This document shows positions 16,954 to 24,678 of a stretch of 64,000 bases of DNA, in pieces. Positions within the stretch are counted from its first letter, which is position 1. Every line of letters begins with the position of its first letter. The notes beneath the pieces are model-generated. The model was not told the origin of the DNA, did not search any database, and saw nothing but the letters and a program-made list of their open reading frames with translations. Source of the DNA: JAZIHH01 sp036678685 (GTDB taxonomy: Bacteria > Bacillota > UBA4882 > UBA10575); the NCBI GenBank assembly GCA_036678685.1, contig JAZIHH010000028.1, forward strand, positions 91,764 through 155,763. Direction: 5' to 3'. The translations under genes were made by a program, and so were the position numbers.

Positions 16954-17967
16954 TCAGGATAGTTGTTTGCAGCTTTTACGGATCACAAGTTCACTGGGGA
17001 CCAGGACCTTTTTAGGGATCTTCCGCTCTTTCTCGATTCTTTCCTTCAGAAGGTCGATGGCGGTGAGCGCCATAAAGTTGATGTGAACACGGATCGTGGT
17101 CAGCGGCGGGGTTAAATACTTGGAGGTAACCAGGTCGTTAAAGCCGATGATGCTGATCTGGTCGGGAACGTTAATGTTGGCTTCGTGTAAAGCCCGGAGC
17201 GCGCCGGTGGCCATCGTGTCGTTGGCGATCAGGAAGGCGGTTGGGAGGTGCGGCGCGGACAGGACCTGCCGCATGACATTATAGCCTTCCTCGTACGAGA
17301 TGCGGCAACCCATATAGACATAGGCGGGATTGAAGAGATTATATTCTTCCATGATACTGATAAACTCTTTTTTCCGGTTGTCGACGGTCTGCTCCTTGCG
17401 GTCGCCGACCACGGCCCCGCCGATAAAGCCAATCTGGGTGTGGCCCAGTTCGATCAGGTATTGGATGGCTTCGGTGATCCCCAACCGGAAATTGATGGTC
17501 ACCGAATCATACAGCTTTTCCTGGGGGGAAGAGTCGACAAAGACGATGTTTGGTGTATAGGTGGCCATTTCGGCGATCTCCGCCGGGGCGAACTTGCCTA
17601 TCGCCACGATCCCGTCCAGATCATCAACCATCACCTGGTAACGGCCGTTATTTTTGGTGATCTTGAAAGTATTGATGTTGGCGAGGGCACATTCCTTTTC
17701 GATGGTGGTCATCAGGTAGAGGTAATAGGGATCGTCCAGCAGTTCGCTCTCGGTATACCAGTCGATAATAGCAAAATTCAGCCGCGTTTTGTTGCTTTGG
17801 TTCTTCTTGCGGTCCCGCATGGGCACATACTCCAACTCATCGGCAATCTCGAAAATCTTCATTTTTGTCTCCGGGGAGACCGCGAGGGTGTGGTCGTGAT
17901 TCAGGACGCGGGAGACCGTTGCCGGGGAGACTCCTGCTCTTTTTGCAATGTCTTTGATCGTAGCCAT
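16954..17967 (-). CDS. LacI/GalR-family regulator of the beta-galactosidase operon
   Basis: A 337-residue repressor. The N-terminal helix-turn-helix (ATIKDIAKRAGVSPATVSRV, residues 2-21) precedes a sugar-binding-protein-like effector domain. GHTQIGFIGG (about 174-183), a FLIANDTMATGALRA stretch (about 242-256) and the ISIIGFNDL ending motif are typical of EbgR/GalR-like regulators of galactoside genes. It is transcribed divergently from the ABC-transporter/GH2 operon. The shared 344-bp control region has two TTTTAGTAAAA boxes, one by each promoter, consistent with a repressor that loops DNA and also controls itself. The inducer is likely a beta-galactoside. Confidence 0.9.
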   Translation of the reverse strand: MATIKDIAKRAGVSPATVSRVLNHDHTLAVSPETKMKIFEIADELEYVPMRDRKKNQSNKTRLNFAIIDWYTESELLDDPYYLYLMTTIEKECALANINTFKITKNNGRYQVMVDDLDGIVAIGKFAPAEIAEMATYTPNIVFVDSSPQEKLYDSVTINFRLGITEAIQYLIELGHTQIGFIGGAVVGDRKEQTVDNRKKEFISIMEEYNLFNPAYVYMGCRISYEEGYNVMRQVLSAPHLPTAFLIANDTMATGALRALHEANINVPDQISIIGFNDLVTSKYLTPPLTTIRVHINFMALTAIDLLKERIEKERKIPKKVLVPSELVIRKSCKQLS

Positions 17968-18001
17968 CAGTCGACCCTTTCTTTAAACGTTGTTTTTCTT
18001 C

Positions 18002-18048
18002 ATTATAATCTATCGGCAATAATTTGGCAACCAGATATTTTAGTAAAA
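18002..18048 (-). promoter_or_regulatory. Promoter and operator of the second LacI gene
   Basis: On the minus strand TTGCCA (18030-18025), 17-bp spacer, TATAAT (18007-18002). Just upstream is the odd palindrome TTTTAGTAAAA (18038-18048), also found beside the divergent promoter. Confidence 0.75.
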
Positions 18049-18212
18049 ATTTATCAACCAAGCTGTTCGGCGAAGAGTAGCAAAGGCTAGTCCAAACTGG
18101 ATTGTCGCGCAGTAAAAACGGAAAACGGACTGAAGACGGCTTTTGGGTTGGCGAAAAACAGCAGGCCAAGCCGGGGGAAACCGTTTCTGGGTGTGACCGG
18201 CTCTTTAATAAA

Positions 18213-18258
18213 TTTTTAGTAAAAATATATTGACAATTTGTTAAATCTGCCTTAATAT
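18213..18258 (+). promoter_or_regulatory. Promoter and operator of the beta-galactosidase ABC operon
   Basis: TTGACA (18230-18235), 17-bp spacer, TAATAT (18253-18258). The perfect palindrome TTTTTAGTAAAAA (18213-18225) ends four bases before the -35 box. Its centre is 176 bp from the matching box near the repressor promoter. Confidence 0.8.
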
Positions 18259-18311
18259 TTACTTGAGACGCCAAGTCGGGTCGAACAAAAAATTTTAAGG
18301 AGGGGAAATGT

Positions 18312-19586
18312 ATGAAGAGGGTATTATCCTTGATGTTGGTCGTGCTGATGGTTCTGTTGGCGTTCGGACCGCTCGGGATGGCCGCCGAAAAGAAAGAAAA
18401 ACTCACCATCTGGGCCTGGGATCCGAACTTTAACATCCCGGTGATGGCGGAAGCCAAGGCGCGTTACCAGAAGATCAATCCCAATGTCGAGATTGAGATC
18501 GTGGAGATGGCCAAGGCCGACGTGGAGCAGAAGCTCAATACGGTCCTGGCCTCCGGGGTACGGGCCGGGCTGCCCGATATCGTCCTGATTGAGGACTATA
18601 ACGCCCAGAAATACCTCCAGGCGTATCCCGGCGCGTTTGCGGATCTGACCGAAGCAATCAACTTCAAAGACTTTGCCGCGTACAAAACCGAACTTATGAC
18701 CTTGAACAATAAGATCTACGGGATCCCCTTTGACTCCGGCGTCACGGCCATGTTTTACCGCCGGGACATCCTGGCCCAAGCGGGCTATAAGCCGGAGGAT
18801 CTGAACGACATAACCTGGGATGAGTTGATCGAGATCGGGAAGCAAGTCAAACAGAAGACCGGGAAAGCTCTGGTCGGGTTTGATCCCTCCGACGGCGGTC
18901 TGATCCGGATTATGATGCAGTCCGCCGGTACCTGGTACTTTGATGAAAACGGTAAGCCCAATATTGTGAAGAACGAAGCGCTCCGGGAGGCCTTCATGAT
19001 CTACAAAAAGATTATGGAGGCCGGGGTGATCAAGCAAACCAGCGGTTGGAACGAATGGGTAGCCAGCTTCAATAACGGCGAGACCGCGGTGGTTGTCACC
19101 GGCTGCTGGATCATCGGTTCGATTAAGGCGGAGGCGAGCCAAGCCGGGCTGTGGGGCGTGGCGCCCACACCGCGTTTGAACCTGAAAACGTCGGTGAACT
19201 ATTCCAACTTGGGCGGTTCCAGTTGGTATGTCCTGGCCCGGTCGCAAAACCCCGATTTGGCGATCGATTTCATGAAGAACATTTTTGCGGCGGATACGGA
19301 CTTTTACCAGAAGATCCTGGTCGGTCAAGGTGCGATCGGTACTTATCTCCCGGCCCAGGGCGGACCGGCCTTTACGGAACCGGATCCCTTCTTCGACGGG
19401 CAAAAGGTCTATGCGGACCTGGCGGCTTGGATCCGGAAGATCCCGCCGGTTAATTACGGCGTGTTCACCTATGAAGCCGACTCGGCCTTGATGGCCCAGA
19501 TGCCGGAGTACCTTGCTGGGAAAATCAACCTTGATACCGCCCTGCAAAGAGCGGAGGAACAGCTGGCGAACCAGATTTTCTTCTAA
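18312..19586 (+). CDS. Sugar ABC transporter substrate-binding protein
   Basis: A 424-residue exported binding protein: signal peptide (MKRVLSLMLVVLMVLLAFG..., AxA site about residue 25), then KLTIWAWDPNF at the mature N-terminus, a family 1 hallmark. A LPDIVLIEDYNAQKYLQ segment (about 93-109) and the C-terminal AEEQLANQ helix fit galactoside or oligosaccharide binders. An AAGGAGGGG ribosome binding site precedes the ATG. It is the first gene of the operon with two permeases and a GH2 enzyme, so the ligand is probably a beta-galactoside or similar oligosaccharide. As in the first operon, no ATPase is encoded nearby. Confidence 0.9.
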   Translation: MKRVLSLMLVVLMVLLAFGPLGMAAEKKEKLTIWAWDPNFNIPVMAEAKARYQKINPNVEIEIVEMAKADVEQKLNTVLASGVRAGLPDIVLIEDYNAQKYLQAYPGAFADLTEAINFKDFAAYKTELMTLNNKIYGIPFDSGVTAMFYRRDILAQAGYKPEDLNDITWDELIEIGKQVKQKTGKALVGFDPSDGGLIRIMMQSAGTWYFDENGKPNIVKNEALREAFMIYKKIMEAGVIKQTSGWNEWVASFNNGETAVVVTGCWIIGSIKAEASQAGLWGVAPTPRLNLKTSVNYSNLGGSSWYVLARSQNPDLAIDFMKNIFAADTDFYQKILVGQGAIGTYLPAQGGPAFTEPDPFFDGQKVYADLAAWIRKIPPVNYGVFTYEADSALMAQMPEYLAGKINLDTALQRAEEQLANQIFF

Positions 19587-19616
19587 GTCTGGATAAGTAA
19601 AGAATAAAGAAGGCGG

Positions 19617-19659
19617 AAAGAGGGATAATACCGGATTTCCTGGCGTATTATTCCTCTTT
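19617..19659 (+). other. Intercistronic RNA hairpin between binding protein and permease genes
   Basis: A 15-bp stem with one G-U pair (AAAGAGGGATAATAC, 19617-19631, with 19645-19659) around a 13-nt loop and no strong T-run. It is placed like the hairpin in the first sugar operon, but its sequence is unrelated. Confidence 0.75.
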
Positions 19660-19687
19660 CTTTAAACAAAGAAAAAGGTGAGACTGG

Positions 19688-20629
19688 ATGACAGATAAAC
19701 TAATGATCAAAATGGCAAACCCCAGGCGACCGCGGCGGAAACTACCCCGGAATGATCGCTATGGCTGGAGCTTTATCTCCCTTGCTGTTGTCATTCTGGC
19801 CTTATTCATGCTGTACCCGATTGTGAGTTCCTTTATCATGTCGCTCTATGCCCCCCGGCAGGGATTTCAGCCCAAATTTGTTTATTTCAGTAATTACCTG
19901 CGGCTCTTTAAAGACCAGGTCTTTTTACAGGCCCTGGAGAACACCCTCATCTTCTTCATCATCCAAGTGCCGATCATGCTTCTCCTGGCATTGTGTCTAG
20001 CCGCGCTCCTCAACAACAAGGCGATTAAACTGCGGGGCCTGTTCCGGGTGGGAATCTTTCTCCCGGCGGTCACCTCGCTGGTCACCTATTCCACCCTGTT
20101 CAAAATGATGTTCAGCCTGGACGGTCTGATCAATAAGTTTCTCTTGAAGATCCATCTGATCAGTTCCCCCATTCCGTGGCTGTCGGATCCGTTTTGGGCC
20201 AAGGTCACCGTGATGATCGCGATGACCTGGCGGTGGACGGGGTACAACATGATCTTTTATCTCTCGGGGATGCAGAACATTCCGGATGAACTTTACGAAT
20301 CCGCCACCATCGACGGGGCCAACTCCTTCCAGCAGTTAAGCAAGATTACGGTTCCCCTCCTCAAACCGATCATTCTCTTTACGGCGATCACATCGACCAT
20401 CGGGACGCTCCAACTGTTTGACGAACCAACCAACTTTGCCTCGGGCGGTGTCACGGCGGCCACAATCGGGCCGGGCAATTCCCTTTTGACGATCGCCGTT
20501 TACATCTACAACCTCTGCTTCAAGTACATGCCAAACTACTGGTATGCGGCTACCGTCTCTTACGCCATTGTCATTATCGTGGCCATCCTTTCGTTCGTGC
20601 AGTTTAAACTGGCAGGTGAGCGTCAATGA
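19688..20629 (+). CDS. Sugar ABC transporter permease (MalF/LacF type)
   Basis: A 313-residue membrane protein with six hydrophobic segments (first about 28-48) and the EAA loop YESATIDGANSFQQLSKITV (about 202-221). A basic N-terminal tail (RRPRRKLPRNDR) precedes the first helix. Its stop codon TGA overlaps the ATG of the next permease (ATGA), which indicates translational coupling. This also shows TGA serving as a normal stop in this genome. Confidence 0.9.
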   Translation: MTDKLMIKMANPRRPRRKLPRNDRYGWSFISLAVVILALFMLYPIVSSFIMSLYAPRQGFQPKFVYFSNYLRLFKDQVFLQALENTLIFFIIQVPIMLLLALCLAALLNNKAIKLRGLFRVGIFLPAVTSLVTYSTLFKMMFSLDGLINKFLLKIHLISSPIPWLSDPFWAKVTVMIAMTWRWTGYNMIFYLSGMQNIPDELYESATIDGANSFQQLSKITVPLLKPIILFTAITSTIGTLQLFDEPTNFASGGVTAATIGPGNSLLTIAVYIYNLCFKYMPNYWYAATVSYAIVIIVAILSFVQFKLAGERQ

Positions 20630-21450
20630 AAATGAAGATGAAGCTCATTTTCATCCGTTTGGCCCAGTACCTCTTTTTGGTGGCGGCGTTTGTGATTGCG
20701 GTCTTTCCCTTCTACTGAATGGTGGTCGGGTCGACCAACAGTGCGGTTGATGTCGTCAAGGGGAAGCTCACCTTTGGCGACCAACTGATCCCCAACCTCC
20801 AAAAACTCTTTGCCGATTATGATGTGGGCCATATCTTCTGGAACTCGTGCAAGGTATCATTTTTGACTCTCTTCGGTCAGCTCTTGATCTCTTCGCTGGC
20901 GGCCTATGGCTTTGAGTTCTTCCCGTCAAGGAGGCGCGAACGGGTTTACAATGCGGTTTTGCTGACGATGATGGTGCCCTTTGCCGCCCTGATGATCCCG
21001 CTTTTCCGCCTGATCGTCTGGTTCCGGCTCATCGACACCCACGCCGGGTTGATCCTGACGTCGCTGGCCTCAGTCTTCCTGATCTTTTTCTTCCGCCAAA
21101 GTTACAAATCGTTTCCGAAGGAGATTATCCAGGCAGCCCGGGTGGACGGGGCCGGCGAGTTCCGGATCTTCTGGTCGATCGTGGCACCGTCGATGAAGTC
21201 GACGTATGCGGCGGCGGCCATCTACTCCTTTATGAACAGTTGGAACAGTTACATGTGGCCCCTGATCGTCTTGCAAAGCAATGAGCAGCGCACGATGCAA
21301 CTGTTGGTCTCCAGCCTGGCCTCGGCCTACTTCCCCGAGTACGGTGTGATTATGAACGCGATCCTGATCTCAACCTTACCGATGATTATCATCTTCTTCA
21401 CTTTGCAAAGACAATTTGTGCAAGGCATTACCGGATCGGTAAAACAATAA
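20626..21450 (+). pseudogene. Sugar ABC transporter permease (MalG/LacG type) with in-frame TGA
   Basis: A full-length 274-codon permease frame in which codon 31 (20716-20718) is TGA. The residues around it, FPFY-stop-MVVGSTNSA, match the family pattern in which a Trp or similar aromatic occupies this place (YWM). So TGG to TGA is the simplest explanation. The rest is intact, including the EAA loop QAARVDGAGEFRIFWSIVAPS and the last helix. If TGA is read as a stop, a shorter product could start only at later codons and would lack the first helix. It overlaps the upstream permease by four bases. Confidence 0.85.
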
Positions 21451-21478
21451 ACAATAGAAAAGAAACAGGAGAGGAAAA

Positions 21479-23728
21479 ATGCGCGAAATTATTTCCCTCA
21501 ATAACGGCTGGTATTATCGGGCGGAATACGTGGATGGGATGGAAAGCCAGGCGGACCTGGCCGGCTTTACCCAGGTCAATCTCCCCCATACCAACATTGA
21601 GTTGCCCTACAATTACTTTGACGAAAAAAGCTTCCAGTTTCAGTCCTGTTACAAGTATCCGCTCCGGCTGCCCCGCCACGCCGCCGGGAAAGTGGTTTAC
21701 CTCCATTTTGCCGGCGTCATGGCCTACGCCCGGGTTTACCTTAACGGTTTTTTTCTCGGTGAACACCGGGGCGGTTACACGCCTTTCGCTTTACGCCTGG
21801 ATCCGGTCTATGATTTTGACCGGGAACCCAATCTCTTAACCGTGGTGGTGGATTCCCGGGAACGGGAGGATATTCCGCCTTTTGGGGGGCAGATCGATTA
21901 TCTGACCTTCGGCGGTATCTACCGGGAAGTCAGCCTCGGCCTTTATGATCCGGTTTTTATTAAAAACATCAAGGTCGAGACGGAACAGGTGCTGGCGGCG
22001 GAGAAGGCCATGAGGGTCAAGATCTTCGTCGAGAACACCCTGGGGGAACTCCGGGACGGGGTGGTCCGCATCACCCTCCAGGAGCCCGACGGCACGGTGG
22101 TCAAGACTAAGGCTTTCCCGGCTATGCTGGCACCCGGCGTGGCGCAGATGGAGTTCCGGTTGGACGGGCTGACGGGGATTAAACTCTGGGACGTGGAGGA
22201 GCCCCATTTATATGAGGTCTTGGTCGCCCTTGAAATGAACGACTATACCGATCTCTACCGGGACCGGATTGGCTTCCGCCAAGCGGAGTTTCGTCCGGAC
22301 GGGTTTTACCTGAACGGAAGGCGGGTGAAAATCGTCGGCCTCAACCGCCACCAGTCATTCCCGTATGTGGGCTACGCCATGCCCAAGCGGGTCCAGGAGA
22401 AGGATGCGGAGATTCTCAAAAACGAGCTCCACGTCAATCTGGTCCGCACCTCCCACTATCCCCAGTCCGTCCATTTTCTGAATAAATGTGACGAACTCGG
22501 GCTGATGGTCTTTACCGAACTTCCGGGGTGGCATCATATCGGCGGCGCCCAGTGGAAAGCGGTGGCCTTGGAGAACCTGCGCGAGATGATCGAACGGGAC
22601 TGGAACCACCCATCGATTGTCCTGTGGGGCGTCCGGATCAATGAATCCCAGGACGATGACGAGTTTTATGCCGAAACCAACCGCCTGGCCAAACAACTGG
22701 ACCCGACCCGGCAGACCGGCGGGGCCCGGTACCATGTGGGCAGCCACTTGCTGGAAGATGTTTACACCTTTAATGACTTCATCCATGACGGCGTGAACAA
22801 ACCCCTCCGGGACCAGCAGGAAGCCACCCGGTTGCCCTATAAGGTTCCCTATCTGGTGACCGAGTTTAACGGACACATGTTTCCGACGAAACGTTTTGAC
22901 CAGGAAGAACGGCAGATGGAGCATTCCCTCCGCTTTTTGCGGATTTTAAACGCGGCCGGGTTGGATGAGTCCATCGCGGGCACCATCGGTTGGTGTGCCT
23001 TTGACTACAACACCCACCATGACTTTGGGGCCGGGGACCGCATCTGCTACCACGGGGTCATGGATATGTTCCGGGTGCCCAAGTTCGCCGCCTATGTTTA
23101 CAAGTCGCAGGTTTCCCCGGCGATCGAACCGGTGCTGGAGCCGGTGACCTTCTGGGCGCGGGGGGAGCGGAGCATCGGCGGCGTCCTGCCGCTGGTGATC
23201 TATACCAACTGCGATTATGTGGAATTCCAGTTCGGCCAGGAGAAGCTGGATCAGAAGTTCTACCCGCGACGGCAGGAGTACCCCGGGGTGGCGTATCCGC
23301 CGGTGATCATCGACTATGCCGATCTCAGCCCGGAAGTGATTGGGAACTGGGGAATGAAATGGGAAGGAGCAGTCATCACCGGTTACTACCAAGGGCGGCC
23401 GGTCATTGAGAAGCGGTACTGTCCGAACCCGGTGCCGACCACCCTGGCGGTCGCCGCCGACGACCTGGTCCTGACGGCCGCCGAAAAGGATGCCACCCGG
23501 ATTGTGGTGAAGATCCTGGACCAGTGCGGGAACCTCCTGCCTTTTTTGGACGAAGTGATCCAACTGGCGGTCGAGGGGCCCGGACGGATCCTCGGCCCGT
23601 CCCTGGTGGCGCTGAAAGGCGGAGTGATCGCCTTCTGGGTGGAGACCAGGAATGAACCCGGGGTGATTACGGTGACGGTCCGCTCCCAGTCGGTGGGGGA
23701 GAAGACGGTCCGGCTTCAGGTGGTTTAG
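21479..23728 (+). CDS. Glycoside hydrolase family 2 (beta-galactosidase/beta-glucuronidase type)
   Basis: A 749-residue cytoplasmic enzyme with no signal peptide. An N-terminal jelly-roll sugar-binding domain (about 1-175) with YLNGFFLGEHRGGYTPF is followed by an immunoglobulin-like domain (to about 275) and a TIM barrel (about 275-560). The acid/base Glu389 lies in WGVRINESQ and the nucleophile Glu462 in YLVTEFNGH. RTSHYPQS carries the conserved substrate-site histidine. A C-terminal beta domain resembles the extra domains of GH2 beta-galactosidases. It is the last gene of the LacI-controlled ABC operon and should hydrolyse the imported beta-galactoside or beta-glucuronide. Exact specificity is not readable. 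Confidence 0.9.
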   Translation: MREIISLNNGWYYRAEYVDGMESQADLAGFTQVNLPHTNIELPYNYFDEKSFQFQSCYKYPLRLPRHAAGKVVYLHFAGVMAYARVYLNGFFLGEHRGGYTPFALRLDPVYDFDREPNLLTVVVDSREREDIPPFGGQIDYLTFGGIYREVSLGLYDPVFIKNIKVETEQVLAAEKAMRVKIFVENTLGELRDGVVRITLQEPDGTVVKTKAFPAMLAPGVAQMEFRLDGLTGIKLWDVEEPHLYEVLVALEMNDYTDLYRDRIGFRQAEFRPDGFYLNGRRVKIVGLNRHQSFPYVGYAMPKRVQEKDAEILKNELHVNLVRTSHYPQSVHFLNKCDELGLMVFTELPGWHHIGGAQWKAVALENLREMIERDWNHPSIVLWGVRINESQDDDEFYAETNRLAKQLDPTRQTGGARYHVGSHLLEDVYTFNDFIHDGVNKPLRDQQEATRLPYKVPYLVTEFNGHMFPTKRFDQEERQMEHSLRFLRILNAAGLDESIAGTIGWCAFDYNTHHDFGAGDRICYHGVMDMFRVPKFAAYVYKSQVSPAIEPVLEPVTFWARGERSIGGVLPLVIYTNCDYVEFQFGQEKLDQKFYPRRQEYPGVAYPPVIIDYADLSPEVIGNWGMKWEGAVITGYYQGRPVIEKRYCPNPVPTTLAVAADDLVLTAAEKDATRIVVKILDQCGNLLPFLDEVIQLAVEGPGRILGPSLVALKGGVIAFWVETRNEPGVITVTVRSQSVGEKTVRLQVV

Positions 23729-23786
23729 AGGCAAAAAGGGCCTATAAAAGATTGTCCTGAAGCAAAAAGCGACTGGAGACAGAATT

Positions 23787-23838
23787 TGCATGTTTGCTGA
23801 ATGTGGGGTCGAAAAATCTACAGTGTCTTGACACCATC
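23787..23838 (+). repeat. 52-bp dispersed repeat, copy 2
   Basis: Same orientation and 48 of 52 identical to 3537-3588; the four differences are all transitions. It lies between the GH2 gene and the thrS leader promoter, at the far edge of the two-operon sugar region. Confidence 0.85.
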
Positions 23839-23855
23839 CTTTTTTCCGGAGCACC

Positions 23856-23885
23856 TTGACGGCTTGACAAACTATAGTTTATAAT
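23856..23885 (+). promoter_or_regulatory. Promoter of the T-box/thrS transcript
   Basis: TTGACG (23856-23861), 18-bp spacer, TATAAT (23880-23885). A second TTGACA at 23864 is too close to the -10 box to serve. Confidence 0.7.
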
Positions 23886-23891
23886 AGCGGT

Positions 23892-24164
23892 AATAAAATA
23901 TGCGGGGGACGCCCCGCTTGAAAAGGGAGCCGGAGAGTATTCCGGAAAAAGGCGAGGAAAGGGAGAGTAACCAGGTTCGCGCGGACCAAGAGAGAAGGAC
24001 CGTGGCTGTAAGTCCTTCCCGTGCCCCTGGTGAAACACCGCCCGGGAGTCGCCGGTGATTTAAGCCGGACGGGTGACGCCGTTAACCGTCATGAGCCGGG
24101 TCCAAGTGACCAAGAAGGGTGGAACCGCGGGAAAACCCGTCCCTTGCAGGGACGGGTTTTTTTA
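23892..24164 (+). ncRNA. T-box leader (threonyl-tRNA responsive)
   Basis: A structured leader of about 270 nt. The invariant T-box AAGGGTGGAACCGCGGG is at 24115-24131, followed at once by an intrinsic terminator. The 3' side of stem I shows GTGAAACACCGC, with ACC at 24037-24039 as likely threonine specifier codon. That fits the downstream thrS. Uncharged tRNA-Thr should bind and stabilise the antiterminator so the Nudix and thrS genes are transcribed. The specifier position is inferred by pattern; the T-box itself is certain. Confidence 0.9.
24133..24164 (+). terminator. T-box-regulated intrinsic terminator
   Basis: Eleven-bp stem AAACCCGTCCC (24133-24143) with GGGACGGGTTT (24149-24159), ending in seven T. 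It competes with the antiterminator formed by the T-box sequence. Confidence 0.9.
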
Positions 24165-24180
24165 ATGGAGGTGTGCCACT

Positions 24181-24588
24181 TTGCAACACGAACTGGAGAT
24201 CTGCGCCGGTGGAGTAGTGTTTAAAGAAGGAAAAATCGTGGTTCTAAAAAGAAAGAACGGGGTCTGGTTGATGCCGAAAGGACATGTGGATCCCGGAGAG
24301 ACCCTGGAAGAAGCAGCTGTTAGGGAAGTGACTGAGGAGACCGGACTCAAGGTACGCCTCGGACCTAAACTGGGGGAGACGGCGTACAGCCATGCGGAAG
24401 ACGGCCGGCTCCACCAGAAAAAAGTACACTGGTACTACATGGAAGCCGTGGGCGGAGAACTCCGGCCGGAAAAAGAGATGTTCACCGAAGCCCGGCTTCT
24501 GTCCGAAGAAGAACTGGAACTCTTGAGTTTCGCCGGGGACCGGGAGATTGCCGAGCGAGGTTTTGCCCTGAAGGCGGCCAGGGAATAA
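24181..24588 (+). CDS. Nudix hydrolase
   Basis: A 135-residue protein with a complete Nudix box GX5EX7REUXEEXGU: it begins GHVDPGETLEEAAVREV and continues TEETGL (about residues 39-61). The fold fits NUDIX hydrolases of the diadenosine-polyphosphate/(d)NTP type. The start is TTG, with GGAGGTG eight bases before. It sits between the T-box terminator and thrS, so it is produced when threonyl-tRNA is uncharged. Aminoacyl-tRNA synthetases make diadenosine polyphosphates as side products, and a Nudix enzyme in the same transcript may remove them. That link is inference. Confidence 0.85.
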   Translation: MQHELEICAGGVVFKEGKIVVLKRKNGVWLMPKGHVDPGETLEEAAVREVTEETGLKVRLGPKLGETAYSHAEDGRLHQKKVHWYYMEAVGGELRPEKEMFTEARLLSEEELELLSFAGDREIAERGFALKAARE

Positions 24589-24678
24589 TAAGCGCCGCGT
24601 AAATCTGGCAGGGGTCCGGTTGCCCCGGCAAACAAATGTTGTCCGCAGGAAGACGGGAAAGATAAAGGGGGAATGGTT

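Noticed and set aside
16666..16962. A 98-codon frame with a hydrophobic N-terminus
   Set aside because: No ribosome binding site before its ATG, its start overlaps the terminator hairpin of the sugar operon, and it reads into the end of the convergent LacI gene. It might be real, but nothing supports it.
18324..19547. A 407-codon open frame on the minus strand
   Set aside because: It lies fully inside the well-supported binding-protein gene on the plus strand and has no signal, motif or ribosome binding site. It is a composition shadow of GC-biased codons.
22946..23854. A 302-codon minus-strand frame under the GH2 gene
   Set aside because: It is antisense to the conserved GH2 C-terminal region and continues into the dispersed repeat; no coding evidence.
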